This document shows, one piece after another, positions 12,430-24,600 of a stretch of DNA of 64,000 nucleotides. The position numbers and the translations under genes were made by a program. The DNA comes from Hypholoma sublateritium FD-334 SS-4 (Eukaryota; Basidiomycota; Agaricomycetes; Agaricales; Strophariaceae), in assembly GCA_000827495.1 (NCBI GenBank), contig KN817539.1, positions 1 through 64,000 on the forward strand. The letters run 5' to 3'. Numbering within the stretch: position 1 is the stretch's first letter; each line of letters begins with the position of its first letter. The notes beneath the pieces are model-generated. The model was not told the origin of the DNA, did not search any database, and was given only the letters and a program-made list of their open reading frames with translations.

Positions 12430-15400
12430 ACAAAAAGACCGCGCGATTAGATTGCGCCTCAAAATGGGGTGTACATAGCGCGTCGTGACCCTCATCGAAC
12501 CCCGATCGCGCCGTGAATTCAGCTCCGCGACGATGGGCAAGCACCCCGTATTATATTATCTATCCGCATTATATTCATTCCTCACAGGCGCGAGTGGGAG
12601 CAAGTGCCTATTCTCCCTTGGATCCTCCTTATATCCTATCGCAGAATTATCATACAGCCTCTACTGGCAGATGGCTCCCAGGAGCCTCCAGGCGCTCGAC
12701 CATGGGGGCGCCACGCAATATCAGCTCTAATATCGCAGTCACCTGCCTATCATCGCACTTGTGGTGTGTCGGCGCTCCTATTCCTAATATACGTCTCCAC
12801 TTCGCAGGTGGTGCTGGAAACCCACAGCGCGAGGCGGCTGCAGTGAACCCTGGCCGCGACTGATTGCTCCGTATCTCCTTCAAGTGCTCCTCGTCGCGCC
12901 AGGCGTCCCCGCGACGCACCACCGCGCCGGGCACTTACCCACGGCCGCGCCGCTCCGGCCGCGCGCGTGGATCCTAGATGACCCAACGCCGCCGGAGAAA
13001 CATGGAAAAACCACGACGGCGCACGGCGGATAGCCGCCGCGCAGGGTTTCGCCGGGAGCCCCAGGTGCTCGCGATCCTCGATTCCCATGCCCACGCGCCG
13101 CGCGGGCAGATAGCGGGGCACGCGCTGACGATCCCCGTACCGTCGAAACATGATGCAGAGGGTCCCCCAGACCTGCGCAGTGTGCCGGGTGGTTGCGATA
13201 CAGATACAGATATGTACGCGCCGCCATGTGTGTGTGGCATCATCGGCTTGTGCAGTTGGCGCAGCGCCCTCGCGCCACAATATTACGTAGGAAGAGGGTC
13301 CCCCCCCTCTAACACATGTTATGCAGTCGCGCATCGGCGTAATAAGCAACGCGCCTGCGGTTGCAATGCACCGCCCCGCGTCGCGGCCGCGCCCGGGCGC
13401 GCGCTCGGGCTCCTGGCCGCCGCCTGGAAAGATAGGAAATGAGTCGGAAATGGGGGCGCGCTTAATAGGCCGCACGCGGCAGTGCGGTCCAGAGCGCACA
13501 GCGAGACGCGGTCTGCGATGCGTCGCCCGCGCGCGTGCGTGTGCAGCCAGCGTCGTCCAGCCGCTTGTCGCCTTCAAGTTGCGGCCATACGCAAGCTGAG
13601 GTGCGCCCGCACCCGTCCACATCCGGCACGGCGCACGCATCGGCCGTATGGAAACGCAGGAAGGAGATATCACTGCACCGCACGCTAAGCGCTAAGTGGG
13701 ATCGCCAGGGTCGCGTCGTCGCCGCCGCCCGACGGGGGGCTATAGGATGTTCCCTGCATGCACCCCCCCTTACATATACGCACACATACATACATACGCG
13801 CCGTTAATCCGAAGGAGCCCCTCGGTCCGTGAGGACGCGCGCGCGGCCGTTAATCTCCCGCCGGGCGCCCGGCCGTGCGCGTATTACCCGCCGCGCGCAC
13901 GCCCCCCCCCTCGTCGCGGCATACATAGCACTCAGGAGCTACTGTCGACCCACGCGTCATCGCCCACCGCAGCCAGCCTGCGTCAGCGATTAATATCCCG
14001 CGCGCAGGCAGGGCAGCTGCCCAAGCCAATCGCGGCCGGAACGTGCGCGGTCCGCCGCCCTGGCACCTGCTGCAGCGTGCCCCCCCAGCAAATAGCATAT
14101 GCACACCACCTGCCCAGGCCGCGTTCATGTCCCCCGGCTGGCACGCCGCTGCCCAGGCGGGGAACGGGGCAGCGAGTCATCTCCGCGTGCGGCGTGCGCC
14201 CCGTTCCTTTCATCTGGGGCAGAGGGCGCCTTGTGGATGCCGGGGCAGCAGCGTGCCCCGACGCGCATGGCCGCTGCCACGTAAAAGTAAAACCGTACCC
14301 ATGCGCGGTGCGGGCGGATGGCCCAGCTGGCGGTTTCACGCACGCCGTTATCGCCCCAGGCGTGTCTGCGATCAGCGGCCGATAGGTAATGCGAAGCCAT
14401 TACCATACATTCGCCATGCCCTCTACCCCGTTCATTCATCCCTTTCATTTCATTTCATTTTAGCACGCTCTACTTACTTACTTCCCGGCTGCACGTCCCA
14501 CAAAATGCGAAATCACGCGATATTTTCTTTTCCATTCAAAGTGGAATGACATTGTGGCCCCAAAAAAGTACAGAGAAAATAAACCCAAGTAGTATGTCGT
14601 ATAATACCAATAATAAAGCACTAAGTAGCCACTAGAAGAGGCCCGGCGCCTGCCACGCCGCCCACACGAAAAAATAACCGACAGTAAGAATAAAAGTAGG
14701 CGGACGGGTTGAAGTAGTAAAAGTAAGGAAACGCGAGGAGAGATTATGTACACGCGGAGTCGCTGGTCGTATTGGTAAATTTTGGTTGTTGGATATGTAC
14801 AGCCCGCGGCCGTTCCGCGGGCAGGGCCTGGTAATAACAATAAAAGTACATACACGGAGAGAAGAAAGCCGAGAGGAAACGATGACGAGGCGGTGGTAGT
14901 ACATGCGACTGGCGCCGCGGCGGGCGCAGACGGCGGTAGATGCCTGCATTGCGGTGGACAACGGACAGATGAGCCAATGGTATCAATAGAAAATCCCGGG
15001 TATGAGGAGATGCGAGGCGGATCGGCAATCGCCATCGATGGAAGAGCCGATACGATAAGGGTATGCATGCGGGTCGAGGATGGATGCAGTGGAGGGTGAT
15101 AACGATAAACATAAAGGGGGTATCGTCAAAATGCGAGGTATGTGAGGGTATGGAAGGGGGCGGGTGCAGTGGAGGAACAGGGGTGATGACAAATGTCACG
15201 AGGAATAAAAATGCCAATGGGGATGGTCTGTCCGACCGTCATCTGGGGGTGTCGGCCTATGCCAGTCGCGAGATAGAGAACCAGAGCAGAGACAACAAAA
15301 CGAGTTCGTGAGCAAAGCGGAGCGGAAAGCGAGAGAGCCAGAGTTCGATAGCTATGAATAAGGGATGATGCAGTGGCGGAAGAGCGTTGGCGTGAGCGAG

Positions 15401-15506
15401 AAAGAGTTCCGATGAAAGTAAACCCATGCAGATGCGGAAAAAAATGCAAGTGGCGAGATGGATGGATGCCGAGAGGAAGATGAGAGAGGAAGGAAGAACA
15501 GGACGC
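12430..15506. other. GC-rich non-coding island, left part
   Basis: From about 12.43 kb the sequence turns abruptly GC- and CpG-rich, with runs of C, cgcgc blocks and short simple repeats (for example ACAT units at 13784-13797 and CATTT units near 14446-14460). Long open frames exist on both strands at once, such as 12750-13673 minus and 13696-14385 plus. They are rich in Arg, Pro, Ala, Gly and Cys, overlap each other and carry no motif, as expected from GC-rich DNA. The stretch just below 15507 is probably the 3' UTR of the Ecl1-like gene. Confidence 0.5.
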
Positions 15507-16966
15507 TCAGGGGACCGATATCCGCTGCGATGGGGGGAAAAGGAAAAGGCGCTTGCATTCAGGGTACTCCTCGACCTCGATCTCGACTTCCTGCTCCACG
15601 CCGTCGACCATTTGCTTCACGGTCTTCTTGACCTTTCTGGGAAGGATCGGCATGATATCGTAGGTCTGGACGTTGTCGTAAGACCAAGAGCGCGCTACAG
15701 GGTAAAATAAATGAGCAAATAAAAATAGGAAGAGGCATAATACTCACTGTTCTCGGCGACGGGTCGCTTGGGCCTGACGTCGCGTCGTTGCGACTGCTTG
15801 CTATTGCATCGCTCCGTGTCCTCGTCGCTGTCGCTCGTCAAACTAAGCGGACTGCGAACACCGGCACTCCTTCTCGAAGAGGAAGACGTGCCCATGCGGC
15901 CGCTCCAGTTGCTGGAGAGCGAAGTGCTGCTGCCTCCGCGGTGGACGCGCATCTTGACGTCGGGCACCAGGAGTTTGCCCTCCACCGAACTTGGTACAAG
16001 TGAGCGGTGCGTAGGCGGCGAAGGTAGCGGCAGCGAGTGCGTCGAAGTGACCGATGATGGGGCTGGCGAACTGCTACCGTGGTAGAGCGAGGCGCGGGAC
16101 TCGGTCCGCCTGGTGAACTTGTCGGAGAAGCTAGAGAGAAGGGCCTCGGCGGCGGACGCAGATTCGGCTTCGGAAGGCAGTCTGGCGATTACGGTAGGGC
16201 ATGACGCGCGCACGCCGCTCCGTGCAGGGGTGGAGAAAGAACCGTAGGCCTTGATGGCGGCCTCGCCCGTGAAAGGCTTGTTGCTGCGCGGGGCGGCGGT
16301 GCTGTAAACGGCCGAGCGCCAAGCGTGGCTGCCGTCTGTCCAGCCAGCCACCGGCTTGCGGGGCTCTGGGGCGGTGCGATAGCGACCGACTTGGGGTTTG
16401 GAAGGGGCGGGTGCGAGCGAGGTGATAAGACGCCCGGCCATGATGATGCCGCTGTTGTAGGGCAGGGGCTCGACTTCCCTTTGTTTTTCGAAAACAGGGA
16501 CCGGTGGCATCTCGGGGAAATTGTAAAAAGCGGCGAACTTTTCCATCGACGTGAGGGGCGCCTTCGGAGCGGCTGGCTGGGGATCGCTGTCACCTACTGT
16601 GAAAGTCGTCTTTGCGAGCGTGACTGGGGCTTGGGGTGGCTCTTCGCGCGCGGGGTCGATAACGGCCGAACGGCTGGAGCGCGCGAGGTCGATCATCTGG
16701 CACTCGTCGGAGCAGTAGAGGGCAGTGGGCCCCTGGTCGATGACGACGCGTTCCTTCATGACGACGACGGGTGCGGCGGGCTTGACGGTGCCGTTGGGGC
16801 GGAGTCTGCCCGTGCCGTTGACGAGGCCACCTCTGCGGGGGGCGCCCTTGCGGCGGGGGGACGAGGGCGGGGCGGGGGGCGGGGGCTGGATTGTGCGGGG
16901 GACGGTGGTGGTGATGCGCTTTGGCTGGATCTGCTTGTCGCAGACGGGGCACCAGGCAGAGTCCAT
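15507..16966 (-). CDS. Ecl1 / life-span regulatory factor-like zinc protein
   Basis: Two exons, 16966-15748 and 15694-15507, are joined by a 53-nt GT-AG intron to give 468 residues. The N-terminus MDSAWCPVCDKQI has a CxxC pair (Cys6, Cys9). About residues 80-90 carry a second Cys pair in the motif LYCSDEC. This CxxC plus YCSxxC layout, with a long Pro-rich linker, matches the basidiomycete Life-span regulatory factor (Ecl1-like) family. In fission yeast Ecl1-type proteins are small and extend chronological life span under nutrient or metal limitation; the fungal homologues are longer. The rest is disordered, rich in Ser, Pro and Arg, ending in a conserved-looking tail with RSWSYDNVQTYDIMP and a run of alternating Val and Glu. 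It acts presumably in the nucleus or cytosol, with zinc bound by the four Cys (inference). It lies isolated inside the GC-rich island with more than 9 kb of non-coding DNA upstream, suggesting complex regulation. Confidence 0.8.
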
Positions 16967-19900
16967 TGGAGTTGGGGAAAATGGAAAAGGGGAGATGGCA
17001 GCAGCCGTTATAAGCAGACAGGTGCAGCCCGATCCATCTCAGATCTGCCCCAGATGCGCCACTCGTTCGCACCGGGTGCCGGCTCCTTTCCTTTCTCGGC
17101 AACCGAGGCACCGCGGGCAATCACGCCCCAGAGACCCCCCCTCCGGCTTCTGCCGTTTTTCCGCAATCTCTCCGGCACTACCTCCGCTAGCCTCCATCCA
17201 TCACGGCCCCTGCGCGTCCAATCCCCATCGCCCCCCCATTTGTCAGCGCGCCTACGACTAACACGCGCGAAATCGGCTGGCGCGGAAGCAAATTTGCATC
17301 CTCCTGGTCGCCCACCCGTGCCAACATATCGCTGCCGAACATATGTCGCTGCTAGGCACCGCCAGCCTGAGACACGTCGCTGCTCCCTGTTTGCTCTCGC
17401 GCCGCCTCAGCGCGTCTGGGGCATGACGGGCACCTGACAATCCGATCATGCGCGTCTCTGCCGACCGGGCGCCTTGTCTGCACAATGTCTGCGATCGCGC
17501 ACACACTCGCCGCCACCGAAGGCGAGACACTCACACTGCGCCACTATCGCTACTGCCTCCACGCTCGAGAACTCTAGCCATGTGCGCCGGCACGACAGCC
17601 CCCCTCCGCTCTGCGCCCCCTCCGGCGATTAATGCCCAGTGAGCGCATGCAGTCGCGTTACCCAGCATCGCAGAGATGATTCCATTCCACTGTGACAATC
17701 ATATGTCGCGCAGCGGTGCGCGCAATACCCCGGTCATTTCTATAACTGCTCTGGGCGGGTTGCTTTCTACAAGAATATCCAGATATGGCAATAATACAAC
17801 AATGCATCCTATCCAGACACCCAGATAGGGCGTTGTTTCTAGCCCTGTAGCCTGTGCGCTATGCGTTGTGACCGCAATGCAACTGCCAATATCACAAGTG
17901 TTCATTGCAGACCCTCGAACACAGCGGGTCTGTTTGTGGGCGTATAGCCTCGCTGTTCCGGGCGTCCGTATCCAATGGGCGCACAGATAACTTGTATTAT
18001 GCTGTACACGGATCGACGTTATCAGCTTAGTTCCGGCTGTGGTATGAGGGTGCTCTATCATGCCACCGAAGGGTGCTGGTCCTGGACCACGCGCCCGCCC
18101 AAAAACACAAGCACCTCTGCATCTGTATATGTGGAGTGCTGTCTGACATTCCGGCCACCCCTTGCCTCGGAAACACGTCTCTGTATTCTGCACCGCCCCG
18201 GGACGAGCATGAGGGCCAAGCGCACATGAACTCCGGGGTTTACGCACCCGCCGCGCCTCCTGGTGCCTCCTACAACTACACCCAACATCCAATTCAATCA
18301 ACACTATCCGGGCGTATCTCGCGAGCTCTGGAGGGTAAACACCGGGCACCACGTCGCCGCTGCCCCTGCGCCCAGCGCGCCCGGAGCATGCACATGCGTA
18401 GCCACATACGTACCCTTTCCGCACACGGACATACACGCGCGTCATCTACCCGCCGCCCAGCGCACATGCCCGCCGGCGCGCGTGCCCCCCGTACGACCCG
18501 GATGCACATCGGGTCCCGGCAGCGCGCGACCCACCACCGCGCTGCCCGATACCCCGCCCAGCGCGGTCCCAGCTTATCTCCCCGCTATGGCGAGGCGCAA
18601 CGCGGTGCCCAGCCGCGCGCTGGATGCCGCCCCGGCTCCGCTACGTGCGTGTCTGTTTTTACCCGCACGTCTAAATTGCCTCCCATGCTGCCACCGCTAT
18701 CTGCGTTTCGGACGCGTGCCTGCGAGCTCCGCCCGTGGGTGCTGCACATAGTGCGTGGTGGCGTTTGCGGTGGGCGCCTCCCACGCCGCCGCGCGCCGAT
18801 AGATGATAAGTCGGCGTCAGCGGGGCACGCACGCACGTCTGTATGTGTTGGCTGACACCCGTGATATTGTGCATGAATCAGCCATCGATGGGCCCTGGGT
18901 GCATCCGTCCATCTGCAGCCTGCGCGCGCGGGCGGTGCGGGGGATCAGCATCTGAAACGGGTCCGGCGTGTGGTGGGAGCGTGGAGCGTCCGTTGATGAA
19001 TGATATCGCGATCCATCTGCGCGTCAGGGCGTATGTTCATCATCGCACGTCTGGGCTGCTTATCGACGCTCGAGACGCGCGCGGGCGCCAGCGCGCGTCG
19101 AATCTGTTAATAGAAAAAGCATATTTTTGCGGTCGCGCCCGGGCGTCGCCTACATACGTGCGAGCGCTACTGGCGCGAGGTCGCGCCGGCTCCCGATTGG
19201 AGGCGGCGCATCCCGGGCGGACGCTCTAGCCGGTGGGCGCGACCCTGCGCGTTCTTCCCACAATCTTCAAGTTCAACAAACAGCCATCGCGGCGGCTCGG
19301 CGCCACCCGCGCAGAGGCAACCTTGGCAGACGGAATCAAACGCCCGGCGCCTACACCGCACATGCGCGACAGGCGCAGTGATGGGGTGATAGCACGTTGA
19401 TCATGATGACGCCCCGAGTCGACATCACCGGGGTGCGCGCACACATACGATATCAATTGCATTGAGCCACGATGCTGCTACTATTAACAACGGCTGACCG
19501 ACCACCACCCCGCGGGGTGTGGCTTGCCTTAGTCGTCTTCAGGCCGTTGTTTTGTTTTTCTGCAGACGACACCGCAATTGATACTGATATTGCGTGCCCC
19601 ATCTGAATCAGCTGCGCACCCCGCGCTGCGAGGGCCCATCGAGTCATATATGTATACAGAGCGGCCAAACATACGCGTACAGTCTTATCTATCTCCCGTT
19701 GCGCTGCCCTTTGTAAGACAAGAAAGCAGCGAGGGGCGCGGCGGCCGTCGGAGGACGTAGGGGCCTGTGCGGGCTCGTTTGTGCGCTGATAGGCTGCCTA
19801 GAGGATACACTTCCGGGCCCGGGTGCCCCTCCGCTTGCACAGGACGGCTGACGCGTGCGCGGCTTTGGCGCACGCTGGTTCGTGCGGGGTCGACGGCGTA

Positions 19901-21600
19901 TGCGGGGTATCTGCACTTGGGACGATGCAGTGCGGGGATCTGCTCTGTGCCTCGCGCGATAGAGCGCCATTGGACGGATAATAAATTAAATACATTCCGA
20001 GTCAGTGATAATCGATAGCTATGGTTTGCTGAGTTCGTGGCGCACCGGCCGGCCATGCCAGGGCTTGCATTGAATGTATTGGACCTACTACATGCCGCAT
20101 TCATTGGACACCCCCCTTTCCGTTGCTCTTTGCTTAGTTTTAAAATATACCAGTATCATCGTTTGACCACTCGCATTTGAGTGCAACCTGATCAAGTTGT
20201 CAGAATTAGTGGGCTGACATAAAAGTGCCCCTAGGTATCCATGGCGCCAACGACAAACGAGCCATCGAAGTGACATACTGCAAAATGAAACGCTTCCTCC
20301 TCGGCCATTGGCCCCGACGCACATAGGCGCAGCCCGGGCACAAAGTACGGATGTGCAGCGTCCTGCGCTGAGCAGCCAAAAATAGCCCGCGTACTGCACA
20401 ACCCGTATTCCCTGCCTTCTCTTCCCATTCTTGCTAACACTCCGCGCATCTCGAGGGGCTGCGCGCGCTTGCCGCCGCTCATGTCCGTACGTAGCCCCTT
20501 TTCCGCGCTGTTTTGGGACCCGGGGGGACGCCCAGCGTGCGCTATTTTGCGCGGGCCGCTGCGTTATATATAGCCGCCCGCTGCAAGCCGGGTCGAGCAA
20601 ATGCCGAGGCCATTATAGGACGATTCAGCGGCGGGTGACGCAGGCTCTGACTCGAAATGACTGCGGCGCGCGAGGAGGGTGATAGAGATGCGCTGATCAC
20701 AGTCCCGCTAATGCCCCCCGGCGAGCGTGAGGCCCGGGGCTTTTGTGTCCGTCCGTTTAATTCGAGGGGCTTGAGCATGAGAAGCGGCGAATGGGAGCCC
20801 CACGCCACCGTGGCCTTCGTTGATTGTCCACGGCCGTTCGTTGGCTCGTGATGCTACCGGTCATGTCGTCATTTAGCCTCGCACCGACATCGAACAGCGG
20901 TATAACCGGCGATGCGGGTCCCACTGATGTGTGGGGGTTAACCTCCTGGATTATCATGGTGGCATCACATACCGGTGCTACGTTACTGGATGAACTGCGT
21001 CGGGGGGTTGAGGCAGGGTAACAAGATCAGTCGAATCTAAAAATAGAATCCATGATATCTTGCATTAACTGATGTTAGATTTACCTCTAACGCAAAGAAT
21101 GACACTGGCTTCGACATCTGAATAGCTGGCAGAAGCAATTCTAGCGAGAAATTAAAATGTCTAGCCTGAACCGAGTTGAACCCCACGGACACTGCCTTCT
21201 ATGAAGCTGCTTTACCCATGCCACCGCCGACTGCCCGACAGGCTGAGCATTATGATCCGGCTGATGGCATAAGCTTTACCCCGCATTCATCCCTGATGAT
21301 TCTTACCCCCGCATTCCGGGGCACGCCGCCCCCGCGCGCGCACGCGTGCGGCGTGCGTGTATTCCTCCTTTCACAGTTGCGAAGCGCACTACGCGCTACC
21401 ACCACCGCACTCCCATTCCCGGACGTCTGCGCCCACGCTAGCAATTAGAGGCGCGCGCCGCGTGGCTATACATCAGGCGGGCGTGGGCGCGCGGACAGCT
21501 TCGATGCGGGGTTTTAAGGTTCTATTGCGATGCGTGGGGCTGTTTAAGTTTGGGTGAGAGTATCGCCGCCTCTTCGTACGGCAGCACCCCCGCCGTGACC
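16967..21600. other. GC-rich non-coding island, upstream of the Ecl1-like gene
   Basis: This stretch extends upstream of the Ecl1-like start. It is GC-rich and CpG-rich (many cgcg, gcgc and cgcc strings) with overlapping long ORFs on both strands that have biased Arg/Pro/Ala/Cys composition and no motifs. A TATA-like string (ttatatata) near 20565 is not followed by a coding frame. The island fades around 21.6 kb. It may hold the promoter, a long 5' UTR or non-coding RNAs. Confidence 0.5.
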
Positions 21601-24600
21601 TCCCCTCCCGTCTCACTTCAATTACTGATATTGATACTTGTAATATTCATAGAGTATACTTAAACTCATACCAATAATATTCCGAACGGCGCTCCTTGAT
21701 CCTTTGATCCCATGTATTAGGTCATGTATACCCGCTTTCGGTGAAGATATTCTTGCACCAGGAGGAGCTGAGCAGTATATATAGCGCACACGCAGACATG
21801 TCTCGTCACGGAGCAGTGTCGTGTCCATGTGGCTCGCAACAGTGTTGCCTAGTTGCGTCCCAGGGGGCAGGAGGTTGCCACGATTGCCACGCTCGATTAC
21901 CTACCGCTGGTGTAGTGCTGGGGTATACTTGTCCCGTCATGCGCGTTTAATCCATGCAACGCGATCTGATTGACGGCCTCAGCGTGCAGCCGCACCTCGA
22001 TGCTTTGGGTTAGAGTTGGAGGTCGTATAGAGGTCTCTAGATCAATTTGAAACGCTAGTAGCAGACGGCATACAACTTAAGTTGTTCATTCCAGCTATGT
22101 TTGGGCTCGTGCGCGGGCTAGCCCATGAACTAAGAATGCACAAGTTCACACTTATTGATCGTGGACGTACAGAATTTGCCCGGCGTCGCCATATATTCAT
22201 CCAGTTGTGATATTCCACCACGCCGAGCCCGAGGTGAGGTCATGCTAGCAGCCGTTGTGACCCAATTAAAAATGGATTGGCTTCAAAGTCGTGTAACTTG
22301 CTTTATTACATCCAGAGTAACATAACCTATTGAAGGCAATTATATTCGGCCGACCAGTTGTTCCCATATAGATCGGCGTCGTTCAATGGCAGTAAGAAAC
22401 AGCTGCCATATTAATATTAAGATAGACCTGAATTTTCTCAAGAATAAGATTCGAACGCCTCGCTTTGATGTACCAACGGCGGATTATTTCTTTTGCGAGC
22501 GCAAGGCGTCTTGCTGTAATCCTGTTCTTATCATTAACCAATTCTTGGACTCCTTGGAGTAGCGCCAGGTAGTTTATAGATTATGCTCACGTCAGTGGGC
22601 GGAAGTTTGCGCGAGCGCTGCGCCGCTGGAGCTCCTTACCTGCCGGAGTATATGTCGTTGTGTGTTTTTTAAAAGCAAGACGCTCATGACGGATTCAGAT
22701 CTCTGAGACTGGACTGCTCCAGCGCTGACGATACACCGAGGGGTCAAATCGAGTCAAAGATATACCTCCAGCTGTCGAAATGAAGGTAGCATAAGGAGGT
22801 CATGGGATACATATGTAACTTCAACTTCAGATTAATATCATTCACCATACAGGCCCCGAACAGATCCCCTTAAGGCGCATAAATCGCGATCAACTTTGGC
22901 TGAGCGCTTGTGTGCTTTTACTGTTGATAATTGTTTTTCTTCCCACTGTCTGTTCGAATCGAATATTCAATCCTCAAGTCTTGCTGTTCCCCATATATTG
23001 AAATCATATCAAGACAACGAACATCTTGCTTGATTATCCAAGCTCCGGCTCCTTGCCAAACTCCTCCAGACGTCATGGAACAGTGCAGTCAATCTTCCTG
23101 TCTTAATAACCAAGCGTTAACGGCGCCAGAAGTTACTGTTGGGCAGCGTGAAACTTATATGGGGCCAGAAAATTACCGGCGGGCGCCTTCAATGTTGAGA
23201 GCTGAGAGCTGAGCGCCGAGGACCATGGCAACCTCCGGGGGCAAGCTGGCTGGTGTATGTTTAATACATGCCGTCCTTCCGTCCTTCCGGCGTTCCCCTT
23301 CCCTTATGTTCTACAAATATTCATTGACAGTTGTGACAACAGACAACAGACTTGAGCAGATTGTACCTTCAAGATATCGGCAAAGGTCTCAGGGCCGCCT
23401 TCAAGATAAAGGCTATTTAATATTATTCAGAAACCTCTGCCACCGCGTCATCCGCTGAACTTTCAAGTGTATACAGGCACCAGAGATATTCTCTGTCATT
23501 TAATCACGATGAGTAGTGTCATAATCCAGACACTCGTGAGGGACCGTTCTTCACGCGGCGCACAAGACCGGGGACTATTATTAACATTAACCTTGTTTGA
23601 AAGTTCTTCCCCGATGCGCTATCAGACAGAATCAAAGCCCTCAAAAACCGCTGTGCTACGCGCATGCAACCATTAAATCGAAGTTGCTCGTTCTGTGCAA
23701 GTAACATATGTAAATACTGCCGACTAACCATAACCCTGCAACAAAGCTTACTCTCATGACTGACTATTTCCAGGTCAAGAGTAGCATATTTTGGTGATCC
23801 CTCGTTTTCCTCGCCGCACACGTAAAAAAAGGTCCCTAATCCTCTACTTACTTATCTGCCCATATTGGCTGTCTGTAGGAGATCTATGCCAAATTTTTGT
23901 GAGCCTTTTTCGCTATTACATATCACTAGCCTTATCCATTTGATGTGAATAGCTTACCGACTGTAACGTCAAGTCGGAACGAACAGCTCGAATATAATAT
24001 AACCAGGGCGACTAAAATCTTGCCTATCATTCGTATGGAGAAGTTCATGCAGAACTGACGAAGCGTTGAAGATCGATTTAGAACGTGTATCTTCCGGCGG
24101 AGGATTGAGCAATTGACAACAACCGCCCCGCAATAATGGCCAGTGGAAGCACCAGCCGTTGTACAATGGGATACCCCATCGGTGCCTAATGATCAGCAAG
24201 CTTTTAGCTACCCAACCGATGCCAAGTTGGGCTGGAGTTTCAGGAGGGGCAGATCTCCACCCAGTGCGACAACTTGACGCATTGCTGAAACGTTTTGGAC
24301 TTATAAGCTTTGAGTGAGCCAATGAAAATAAATACAACGCAGCGACATAGCTCGAGATCTGACTGCAATGGGGGGGATATAATGCCGAAGGCAATTTTGT
24401 ATTCGGCTTCATCCCGCCGGGTGGCAGAGAATGACAGCACCCATGAGAACATGCCGCAGGAGGCCGCAGGCAAGTTGACCGTCACGGTTGTGCCCGTAGA
24501 CATTGTATAAACGACCCTGCAATCAGATTTTCCGCTTCGTTATCGAACGCCTCATTTGAGCAGCAGCTTACTATACCCTATTGACCTTTTCGGAACAGCG

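Larger units (their letters stand above)
5461..12430. other. Gene-poor, AT-richer region
   Basis: Seven kilobases without a gene I can assemble with confidence. It holds a pair of CCAAT-type motifs (gattggcc at about 6031 and 6056), an 8-bp perfect hairpin (6127-6151), a possible broken minus-strand membrane gene (6.4-8.0 kb, listed separately), a 16-base G run, an orphan TATA-like box near 9466 and an 11-bp tandem repeat near 10947. Short ORFs occur on all frames and none has recognisable motifs. No terminal repeats or transposase motifs were seen. Confidence 0.5.

Noticed and set aside
12750..14385. Long overlapping ORFs (up to 307 codons) on both strands in the GC-rich island
   Set aside because: They overlap in several frames, have extreme Arg/Pro/Ala/Cys bias and no motif; stop codons are rare by chance in such composition.
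16325..17437. 370-codon plus-strand ORF across the Ecl1-like gene
   Set aside because: It is the antisense shadow of the Ecl1-like exon, whose Cys motifs and intron are clear on the minus strand.
17699..18855. Two opposing ORFs of about 250 codons
   Set aside because: Same GC-driven artefact; no domain, no start context, no splice support.
23969..24503. Minus-strand open stretch with an HELLH string, possible zinc peptidase
   Set aside because: HExxH occurs by chance often in six frames of this length; no third ligand, signal peptide or family context could be seen.
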